Positions 45,435 through 53,744 of a stretch of 64,000 bases of DNA are shown here, in pieces (the stretch's first letter is position 1; each line of letters begins with the position of its first letter). The notes beneath the pieces are model-generated. The model saw only the letters and a list, made by a program, of their open reading frames with translations. It did not search any database and was not told the DNA's origin. Position numbers and translations under genes: made by a program. Source of the DNA: Phytophthora hibernalis (lineage: Eukaryota > Oomycota > Peronosporomycetes > Peronosporales > Peronosporaceae); NCBI GenBank assembly GCA_012656075.1, contig JAAKBF010000056.1, positions 248,001 through 312,000 of the forward strand, given 5' to 3'.

Positions 45435-45694
45435 TATTACGTAGTACTTCGTAGTACTACCGTGAGAACATTCGTAGAGGCACTAAACATCGCCAGCCAT
45501 TTTTTCTCGATTGGCTCTCTCGATCGGCACCCGGCATTGAGATGTACTTGGAAGTTGTTATGACCGGGAGGACATTCAGTTACAGGTACGTCCATGACAC
45601 TGTACTCTCCGACATTAACGACGAAGACGTTGGAAAACGGCGTGTTCGCAAATGGCTGTTACTTCAAGTATATACTACGAAGTACTACGTAGTA
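45435..45694. repeat. Short inverted-repeat element with palindromic ends
   Basis: Left end TATTACGTAGTACTTCGTAG and right end CTACGAAGTACTACGTAGTA are reverse complements over 22 bp with one mismatch. Each end is itself rich in TACGTAGTA palindrome. 260 bp in all, non-coding. Confidence 0.7.
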
Positions 45695-46122
45695 CATGAA
45701 TTAATAATATACTTCGAAATACATGTATTAAGTCTGATATTTCTTGGTGTGTAAAAATTAACCTAACAGCACTAAACACAAACGCAGCAAGCATTTTTAG
45801 ATGCTGGACGACTATCGCTTTAACAATTCGCGATGCCGCATCCCAAAGAAGGAACTTAAATGATTGCAGGTAATTGCCACGCCCGATTTGCCTCTGAAAC
45901 GTGAGTGGTTGGCATTGAACTCGGCTACTGCACTCACAACAGCTCACAAACGAACTTCAAACCCGTGATAATGGTGCATTACTACTCAGTACGTACTTCT
46001 GATTCTTGTGATTTTTAATCACTCGAATTGGTATACCAGAAATGCAGCGTGGTATACACTCGTGTAGATTACATGTATTCTGAATCAGTTCGTTCACGAG
46101 CAAAATTCATCAGCTTGCTTTG

Positions 46123-47615
46123 TCAAAAAATCCCGGTTACGCAATTGTGCAGCAGCATGTCCTCCACCATTGAAATCAGAGCGATTACATCGTCTTCATG
46201 CGAATCAATCACGAGATTAGTGAGCAGCCCTATTTCATCCGCCTGCATAGTCCATACGCTTCGGGACAATATGCACACAGTTCTGCATCACACTACCTGA
46301 AAGAGTAAGCCCAGAATCTGGCGGAATACGCTTCAGGATACTCCAGCCAGTTTCGTCAGTGTACATTTTGGTGAGTTTATCATCTCCACGCGACACCTAA
46401 CGCCACACAATCGCCATCCGATCATGTTCAACATAGCGACGCATTACCATAATAGTATCCATCCAAACATCCACGGTCGCTGACATTTACTGCGGTACTT
46501 CACTGCGATTGTATCTTCCACTCGGTCGATCAAACCCAGATTCGAATGATACCGATTTTTGCTATACCGTCGTTTCACCGCATGCCACATTGCCGACGCA
46601 ACTCGCTCGAAATCGAATGGGATAATATTCACGTCCTGTAGTTCAGCGTATAGTTCATCCCGAGCATCCACCCCACTCCTTGTTCTCAGGTAAGCGTGAC
46701 GCAGCGTGTCGTCTATCGACGTCTCCAGTCCATTCTGATGGAACATATACAATTCATCCAGTTCGCCCAAGAACAACTCATACATACTCGTTGGGTCCTC
46801 ACTGCCGTAACCGAGTTTCTTCATCGGAGACCCCTCTCCATCGCTCAGTACCGACACGTTCGGCCTCTTCTGCAGGACCTCCTCGCCGTTGAGCCAGGGC
46901 AATCTGCCCTTGCAGCACTCCTCTGAGCCGCCTGTTCTCTGCTTCAGCCTCATCCTGTCCCTGAGCCTGTCATAGAGCGATCCGCTGCCAAACTCGGCAC
47001 TATCTCCTCCGTCCTGAATTTGACCCTGTTTCGAGCTCATAACACTCGAATTCGAGCTGTTTCGAGCTGCAGCCCACTAAACTGCCTCTGAATTTCCACC
47101 ACCTTCTTCATGAGAAAGGCCAGTTCGTCCTGCAGTCGTTCTCGAGACGGGTTCCTCATTTTCCCTGTACTTGGGCCTTTGGTCTTCTATCTGCCTGGTT
47201 TTCTCCTCGGATTCTGCGTTTTTAGAGCTGAACTTTGTGCGGCAACATCAAGAGACACTGGGTATGGTTGTACTAGAGTTTGGGAATGTTCGGATGCGTC
47301 TAACGCCTTCAAAAGCACCGAAGCTTCATCCGCAGTTAAGCCGACAGGTTCACTGGTGTTTGACACGCTATAACTTGGGCTACAGACGTCGCTGGAGAGC
47401 GGGGAGGGGCTTGACAGGTTAACTGACGAGTCACCTACATCATAGATATTCGTGATCTCTTGAGAAGCTCTGCATCGCTTAGAGTGGCAAAGAAGTGGCA
47501 GCGGTATTCGTCCTTGGCTCCATTTTCGTTGGAAAGTGACAAAAAGTACCGATAGTTTCGGAGTTTTGACCAATGAGAAGCTATTAAAAGTTTGAAGTAA
47601 AACTAAAAAGTACAT
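46123..47615 (-). pseudogene. M96-type / START-domain family gene, disrupted
   Basis: Read right to left: LTADEASVLLKALDASE, RNPSRERLQDELAFLMKKVV (basic/leucine-zipper-like), AEAENRRLRGVLQGQIALAQ, EEVLQKRPNVSVLSDG, MYELFLGELDELYMFHQNGL and FDFERVASAMWHAVKRRYS. MDTIMVMRRYVEHDRMAIVW, the DDKLTKMYTDETGWSIL segment and MQNCVHIVPKRMDYA follow. This is the layout of the large oomycete family annotated as M96 mating-specific or START-like proteins: coiled coil then a lipid-binding-like fold. It is broken by frame changes (near 46486-46488, repairable by one A; near 46880; near 47050) and by in-frame TGA (IAL*QAQGQ, likely CGA to TGA) and TAG (VWR*VSRG). Either a pseudogene or a badly sequenced gene; two nonsense codons favour the former. 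Confidence 0.65.
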
Positions 47616-47954
47616 GTAGCCATTTGTTCTAGGTGTTTTTTAGTACAGATTAACCTGTCCTAAATGATACCTGATAAATATGATACACTGCTATATCCGA
47701 TACGAAATCGATCCACCGACTTGGTAGTTAGTAAAATGTATGGAGTAAATCTGATACACACGAACCTGATATCTGATAGCCAATTTGTTGGGATTTGATA
47801 CTACCTAGCCGGGGTTAAAGTAGTTCGTAATGTATGTCTGAGAAGTTTTCTTCTTGGTCGAGACAAATATCCTCGGGCACTAGTAGATATAGCTTCCAAA
47901 GGTCTTTCAGCAGCTTTTCATCGAGTTCAGGGTGCTCGGGCAGCAAAATGTAGT
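47616..47954. other. Non-coding, rich in TGATAC motifs
   Basis: Repeated CTGATA/TGATAC words (47670-47800) but no gene or clear inverted repeat. Confidence 0.4.
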
Positions 47955-47962
47955 ATTGTAGT

Positions 47963-48515
47963 CAGGGGCTAATGGTAACCTCAAAATGGGGGATGCGAAT
48001 TTATTTAAAATGATATCTAGTCTGACGGATGATATTTATAATATGCATAATATTTTCATTTTGAAATCGAATATTGATATCTACTACTTGGCGAATATAT
48101 ATTCGAATATTTGATATTTCCAAAATGATTACGTAATAATCAGTTTCAACTAATCAAATCACCTAAAACGAAAAAGATTAGTGATCACTGCGCCAATGTA
48201 CTTTTAAAAGATTAGTGATCACTAGCGCCAATGTACTTTTTATATATATTAATAGACCTCGTTAGTCGGCGGCACTAGGGCAACCGCTGAAGACTGGGCA
48301 GCACTGCCGATGCGATGCTCATTTACTCGTGCGCGATTTTCCTATTGCTGTGCACGTCAGTAGAAGCTCAGAAGCTCCTCCGGGTGTATCCTTAGCATGA
48401 TATTTAAATATTATGGTACTCTTTTGCATTTTGAAAGAATATTGATATTTTCCCTCAAAATAGTACTACCATTACCCGAAAATATTATGCATATATGAAT
48501 TACCATTAGCCCCTG
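47963..48515. mobile_element. hAT-type MITE with perfect 8-bp target duplication
   Basis: Ends CAGGGGCTAATGGTAA and TTACCATTAGCCCCTG are perfect inverted repeats. The flanks ATTGTAGT (47955-47962) and ATTGTAGT (48516-48523) are an exact 8-bp duplication, the hAT hallmark. 553 bp, AT-rich, no coding capacity. Confidence 0.92.
48174..48242. repeat. Two-unit tandem duplication inside the hAT MITE
   Basis: AGATTAGTGATCACT(A)GCG followed by CCAATGTACTTTT occurs twice in succession, about 34 bp apart, with one extra A in the second unit. Confidence 0.85.
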
Positions 48516-48523
48516 ATTGTAGT

Positions 48524-49370
48524 ATCAGATGGCTACGATTATTACCTGCTGTTTAGCATCAAGTGGTGGTTGTAGCTTGGACTATCGCTTCCGCCTACTG
48601 CTAAATCTGATAGTATTCCCATACCTGATACGGCCGTCGTCCACGGATGTTATCAGGTGTGCCTGGTAAATGTATTCATTCATACAGAGTTCTCTGGCAA
48701 AGAGAGGACCGTAATCACTTATTTACGTTGCAAAATTAGTATACTTATCACAAAGCTGTGCTCTACCGCGATACAAATCCGTTTGTAAACCTTTTAACCT
48801 GAAAGACTTTATTGGTCCCATCTTTCTCCCTTCGTCGGGGAACTCTGTATTTTAATACATGTACAAATAAAATACCGAGATATTCACGTTAGTAGTGCCA
48901 TTTATTGAGGTTTCCTGGACATGTTGGCACTGAGGTATTAATATAGAGCTTCGCGCAGAAGTGGGTCTCGTATATCAAATTCGTCGTCGCATTCGTAGAA
49001 GCTGGAATGCTCATGGGGAGGAATTAATCTATTCAAGTAAATGCAAGCCATACTTTCAAAACATAAGTAGATTGTAGAGACTACTTATAAGTAGACTGAC
49101 CTTGTTCGATGATATCATCATGTAGCAGGACAAACCTATTCCCTTGCAACATTTTCAACTTGAACGCTTGGTATGTCGGAGCTGATATTTTCCCAATCTC
49201 AGGATAGGAGACGTCAATTTGTCAAAATCACATATTAATACCTACTGCACCGGTAAATGCAGACTGATGTTGCTACCCAACGACGATAGTGACTGTGGTA
49301 TTGTAGGAAGGCTACGATTCCTTCCTCTTTTCATCCCTTGTTTGTTGTTGTATTATTTCGCGGCGTACCA
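48524..49370. other. Non-coding, no feature recognised
   Basis: Short frames only and several ACATGTA palindromes. Nothing else supported. Confidence 0.4.
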
Positions 49371-49374
49371 CAAA

Positions 49375-49452
49375 GAAAGATCAGGATCTGCTCGTTATCG
49401 AAGTTATCGAAAATGTTCACCCGGTCGGAAGGGATCAGGATCTGCTCGTAAT
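49375..49452. repeat. AAATGTTCAC-type repeat unit, copy near effector 5
   Basis: GATCAGGATCTGCTCGTTAT is followed by AAATGTTCACCCGGTCGG, then AAGGGATCAGGATCTGCTCG. The same word set is tandemly repeated at 52253-52470. Confidence 0.75.
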
Positions 49453-49663
49453 CAAATTGTTCACAGAGCACAGAGCCAGTTATTCCGTACCGGTAGCAAG
49501 TTGCCACTCTTGATATTTGTAGTTTGTTATACATGTACTTTGAAGGGAGGAGAACAAATGTCCTTCCGGCTTTGCTCCTCTACGAGGTCGGCCACTGGAT
49601 CATTACTCAATCGACTCCCGAACCAACACCCCCAACCAACACCCCACGCCCTCAGCTGCAGCC

Positions 49664-50144
49664 ATGCGTCTGTTGTTCTGGGTTTTACTCTTGCTCCTAG
49701 TGCGCACTGACGCGGCTTCGTCCAAAATTGCAAACGCTGCTACAAAAACCTCGACGTCGGAATCACTCCAATCGCCTACGTTGACTGCCCGTGCACTATC
49801 TCGTGGATATATCGCCGACGGTAAAGAAGCCTGGGAGTCCATGATGTCGCGGACCACAACGAGGACGCCGGGAAGGATGATGAAGAAAGAGCGATCTCAA
49901 TCTCAAGTATTTTGGCTCGAATGAAGGCTGCTCAGGAAAAATTTAAAAACAACACGCTTGATTTTATCACTAAATCGGTGAACAAGTATAACGAAGCCAT
50001 GGCAAGGCAATTGTACAAGATGGGAGAGTCGCCGACCAGCTTAGCCAATTCTAAGCGAGGGGGAGATACAAGAAAGCTACGGCCTTCTACAAGGATTGGT
50101 ATGACAAGAACGTCGAAGCAGGGGTTATTAAAGCCTTGGACTAA
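49664..50144 (+). CDS. RxLR-like (RxLx-EER) effector candidate, two frameshifts
   Basis: ATG at 49664 with strong signal peptide MRLLFWVLLLLLVRTDA. An RALSRG motif at the RxLR position is followed by KDDEERAIS, a good dEER box, then a charged helix (ARMKAAQEKFKNNTLDFITK), NKYNEAMARQLYKMGESP and FYKDWYDKNVEAGVIKALD before the stop at 50142-50144. The parts lie in three frames. One extra G in each of two G-runs (49833-49835 and 50059-50063) would join them; the length in frame would then be 160 residues, typical for the family. The RxLR core is non-canonical (Arg-x-Leu-Ser). If the G-run losses are real it is a pseudogene, but undercalls are likely. Location secreted; target unknown. Confidence 0.65.
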
Positions 50145-50939
50145 GTCGGACTACAAGAAAACGTAGCGCAGTTAGAAAATGCTGTAGTGAAGAGAGCAGG
50201 CTTTCGTTGCACTAGATTCGAGATTTGGAAATTGTAGCAAGCTACCACGGAAATCATATTGGATCAAACCTAAATATTCTTTCCTGGCGTTTGCATGACT
50301 ACCTGTTACTTCGTATTACTCTACGCCGGAGGACAGGAGAAGACCGAGGTGAGAGCAAAAGGACTATCTATTCCTTGGCGGATTCCGAACTGACTGCTCA
50401 ACTTCACCGTCAACACTACCGACCAAATCGATTCATAAAATTAGATTTCATTGTACGAAAACTGACATGTGAATACATGTATTCCATTTGACTATGGTAC
50501 ATATACATCGCAGCTCGGCCAATTGATTCATAGGATTTCCGTGTGTTTCGTCAGGGATGAAGTAGCTACAAATTGATTCAAGACGTTGGGATGAGTTTAA
50601 GTCATGTAGTTGTTCTGCATGTACTGGTTCCATTTCAATGTTTTGAGCACAGTAGACGGAGACTGTTATTCAATTTGAATTGGGTATGCCTATTGAGCTC
50701 TTCGATTCTGCGCGCAGTGGTTTCGGGAATAACCTCTAAGGAGTCCGTTATTCATGTAGACAAATGCACGAAAGCGTTCTACTACTGTAGTAGGAATTTG
50801 CAGACGTTTAGTTTGACTGGGAGAGTCCGCCAGTCAAGAAAAGTGTAACATTTCATGAAACCGAACTGCATTTATGTTGGCAACACAATTAAATTTTCTG
50901 CAAGTTCCAGTGTCCCCGAAATTCTCGTTGTTCAGCGGT
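50145..50939. other. Non-coding; dispersed repeat at 50318-50403
   Basis: CGCCGGAGGACAGG, AGACCGAGGTGAGA and CTATCTATTCCTTGGCG recur at 21597-21690, within the MULE region, in the same orientation. No gene recognised. Confidence 0.5.
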
Positions 50940-50957
50940 CGAGCTGGGCTTACTGCG

Positions 50958-51165
50958 GCGTGTAATCGTCGAATTACTTGGTGTCCAAGCGAGAGTGACG
51001 GCGTGTAATCGTCGAATTACTTGGCGTCCAAGCGATTGAGCGGCGGCGTGAAATCGTTGAATTTCTTGGCATCCAAGCGCTTGAGTGGAGGCGTGTAACC
51101 ATTGAATTTCTTGGCATCCAAGCGCTTGAGTGGAGGCGTGTAACCATTGAATTTCTTGGCGTATT
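50958..51165 (-). repeat. 45-bp tandem repeat in effector 6 C-terminus and beyond
   Basis: About five units of GGCGTGTAACCATTGAATTT-CTTGGCATCCAAGCGCTTGA-GTGGA. Each encodes a 15-residue unit of the type KKFNGYTPPLKRLDA. Three units lie in the open frame. In the two leftmost units the AAA-type codon is TAA (GCC AAG TAA TTC), so they are outside the coding frame today. Confidence 0.85.
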
Positions 51166-51473
51166 GACGTTCGAGACGAAGTTGCGACTTGGTTTTGTCC
51201 AGATTAAGCCATCCGCTCATTTTTTCATGAGCCAATGTTTGAACACCCGCTCTTCCGTATCGCTCGAGGACAGCGCTTCGGGGTCAGTATCGGCCACGTT
51301 TGGTGTCGTGTTTTCTTCTCGGTCCTTAGGAATCGCTTGTTACTTTCATAAACTAGAACCGAAGTGTGCACTGCATTCTCGTTCGATACGTGAGGCTGGA
51401 CAAGTGTCAAGGCGCTCTCACAATGTACGGTAAGGTACGCCACAACTAGAAACACGATGAAGTAGGGGCGCAT
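51017..51473 (-). CDS. RxLR-EER effector candidate with 15-residue tandem repeats, two frameshifts
   Basis: Start at 51473: signal peptide MRPYFIVFLVVAYLTVHCES, RFLR at residues 47-50, then, after a break, an EALSSSDTEERVFKHWLMKK segment with a dEER box and MSGWLNLDKTKSQLRLERQY. Three repeats of the unit KKFNGYTPPLKRLDA end in a TAA at 51017-51019. The two breaks are at 51315-51320 (one C fewer than needed on the plus strand) and in the T6 run 51220-51225 (needs T7), both homopolymer-type. With both bases the gene would have 152 residues. WLNLDK matches the MAGWVNLNRN segment of copy 3, so it may belong to the same superfamily. Distinct in its Pro/Lys-rich repeats. Confidence 0.75.
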
Positions 51474-51525
51474 GTTTGGTTCTTGAACGGCACGCGGAGT
51501 TGTAATGTGCGCTTGAACAGCAAAA

Positions 51526-51541
51526 GAGAAATGGTATTGAA
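51526..51541 (-). promoter_or_regulatory. Putative initiator of effector 6
   Basis: On the minus strand TTCAATACCATTTCTC lies about 55-65 bp before the ATG and fits TCATTYYNCAWTTT loosely. Confidence 0.35.
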
Positions 51542-51611
51542 CTCGAGAAAGTTGTATCGATGGACCATCGGCAGATCTTGTCGTGCTGTTCACGATTTCT
51601 GCTCCATTCAA

Positions 51612-51977
51612 ACTATTTCGATGGGATGACTACAAATGCTAAGTTTGTACATGTAGATTATGGTTGACCAAGATCGTAAGGCTCGTTGTGGGGATCGTGT
51701 GCATTACCATTCTACAGCGGGTGCGGAAAGTTTACGCCCACCTACCACAACAGTAATTTGTACCAAAAACGATCAAGATCAGCTCGTTATCGTTGTATCT
51801 TCTTCACTACATGTATACAGGTTTTGAAAGGCACCGAGTACGGACAAATCTTTTTCTTCGAATATTACCGCAGCTCTGTTTCGCTGAATACGCAGCGAAG
51901 CACAGTACAGCATACTGTAGAATGCTCCTCAGTGCTACATCTTACCATAAACTTCGGATTCAATAACATACCCAATG
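51612..51977. other. Non-coding
   Basis: A weak 108-residue plus frame (51686-52012) overlaps repeat DNA (GATCAAGATCAGCTCGTTAT) and is not considered a gene. Confidence 0.4.
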
Positions 51978-51978
51978 C

Positions 51979-52211
51979 GACTGTGGTAAAAACTAAACTC
52001 AAATATTTTTAAATGACTTGGAAATTGCATTTTTTCTTTTTACGGCCTCAAGGCTCCCGGCGAGTTTCGTCCGCGGTTTCAACTGGACGAATTTCAGTAT
52101 CGGCAACGAAACTCAGTTCAAACTGCGGACGAAACACACACTTCGTAAAAACTAAACTTGTCCTTTAATTTTGAAAACTTTTATATAGACAGCGACCTTT
52201 TTACCACAGTC
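51979..52211. mobile_element. Small MITE
   Basis: GACTGTGGTAAAAA (51979-51992) and TTTTTACCACAGTC (52198-52211) are perfect inverted ends. Inside, GTTTCGTCCGCGGTTTCAAC and CAGTTCAAACTGCGGACGAA form a second, nested hairpin, and CGTAAAAACTAAAC repeats the terminal sequence. 233 bp. Confidence 0.75.
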
Positions 52212-52252
52212 TCATTGAATCCAAACATTACGGTATAATTCGTGCTCCACGT

Positions 52253-52470
52253 AAGATCTGCTCGTCATCGACTTCAAGCTTACATGTGTCAAAAATGTTC
52301 ACGCGGTCGGAAGGGATCAGGATCTTCTCGTAATCCTCGTTACTGTACATGTACCGGCATCGAAAATGTTCACGCGGCAGGAAAGGATCAGGATCTGCGA
52401 AATCGAAAAAGTTCATCGTTATCCAAAATGTTCACTCGGGCAGAAGTGATCTGGATCTGCTCGTAGTCGA
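52253..52470. repeat. Three tandem AAAATGTTCAC-GGATCAGGATCTG repeat units
   Basis: AAAATGTTCACGCGGTCGGA, AAAATGTTCACGCGGCAGGA and AAAATGTTCACTCGGGCAGA start at about 52293, 52363 and 52424, each followed by GGATC(A/T)GGATCTGC-type sequence. Units of about 60-70 bp, related to 49375-49452. Confidence 0.8.
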
Positions 52471-53744
52471 ATACATGGAGCGCTTACTCCGCTCGAAACA
52501 GCACCTCAACACACGTACTGTACTACCCGTACCCACTCTCTACTGTTATTAATAGGAACGACACCCTCACCACTGTATTACAATCGGGCTAGGCGAGGCG
52601 CCAGAGCAAACACCAGCCGAACTTTTACAACACACACTTCCCGAAAATCACGATAGACTTCAAACTTTGAAGTCCAAAGTGTAACTAATCTCATCTTCAG
52701 ATGTGATTTGGCATCTCCGCCATAGAGTCCTACACGACTTCGCAACATTCATGTCTCCAGATCAACAAATTGAAGGTTTTCCAGTCTTGAATTCCTCTCT
52801 CCAAACCTGCTCAAGGCCCCACCGCCAATGTCATTGCCACCACTGAATACACCACTGCAGTAAGAAAAAGGTTTACTAATGCAGTACGAGCGTTCCCCCG
52901 ACCTGCGCGAGTTGTAAACTTTCTTGGCCACCTATCCATCGTCCCCCTCGTAGTCCAACATGTTTATAGTTTTTGCGATGCTGCTTGGTCAAATGACAGC
53001 AAACAACGTTCAAGCACAAGAGATTCGTAAAGTTCCAGACGGTACCAAAATCATTTTAGGGAACAGGAATGGCAGTAAAAATAGTTTTACACAGAAAATA
53101 TTTTTAAAATATTTTATCGCCCATCTTCGCAGAAACATTGCTATCTGATTTGACCGGGTTCATCGATAAAATATTTTTACTCGCCAAAAAATAAAAATGT
53201 TTAAATAGTTTTATGTTTATCTGTCACAAATTTGAAAATATATGTTTATGCCTACATTGGTTGGGATCTACACTGAAGATAGCATTTCTACACGTTCCAA
53301 TAAATATTAAATATCACGGAGCACTTCCAATATTCAAGGACACCTTCATTTCAGTTTGTTTCGATTATCTGAGGTTTGCGAAGAATTCGGCGTGGAATAA
53401 CGACCTGTTCACAGTAAGGATAGTTCCTCGCGAACTCGAGCTTGTCGAACACGTCGTTGTTGCCACGCTGCAGATCCTAGAAGCTTGAGCGTCCATTATT
53501 TCCTTTCGTAAGTAGTTCGGTGTGCAGATTCTAGGCTGAGTCGATCCTAGGACTTTGTTGCTCAACTGTACTTCTGATAAAGCGATGAAGTCAATCGCGG
53601 CGAAGAAGTTACCGAAGAAGTTACAGAGTATTTTTACGATGACATGGTTTCAGAGACAAAAATACACAAATACGATGACACCTCAGCAGATTCATCCGGA
53701 GAAGTTGGCGGTCTTGTCTTCCCTCGCTCTCCCAGCGCCCTGTA
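52471..53744. other. Non-coding upstream of the membrane/LRR gene
   Basis: Contains a 62-residue frame (52960-53148) with a hydrophobic start MFIVFAMLLGQMTANNVQAQ, which could be a small secreted protein but lacks other support. AAAATATTTTT/AAAATATTTTA hairpin-like stretches lie near 53095 and 53170. No clear gene. Confidence 0.35.

Noticed and set aside
48174..48242. CRISPR-like repeat
   Set aside because: Only two adjacent copies, no spacers, eukaryotic setting, inside a hAT MITE.
52960..53148. 62-residue secreted-protein candidate
   Set aside because: A hydrophobic start alone; no homologue, motif, intron or promoter support.
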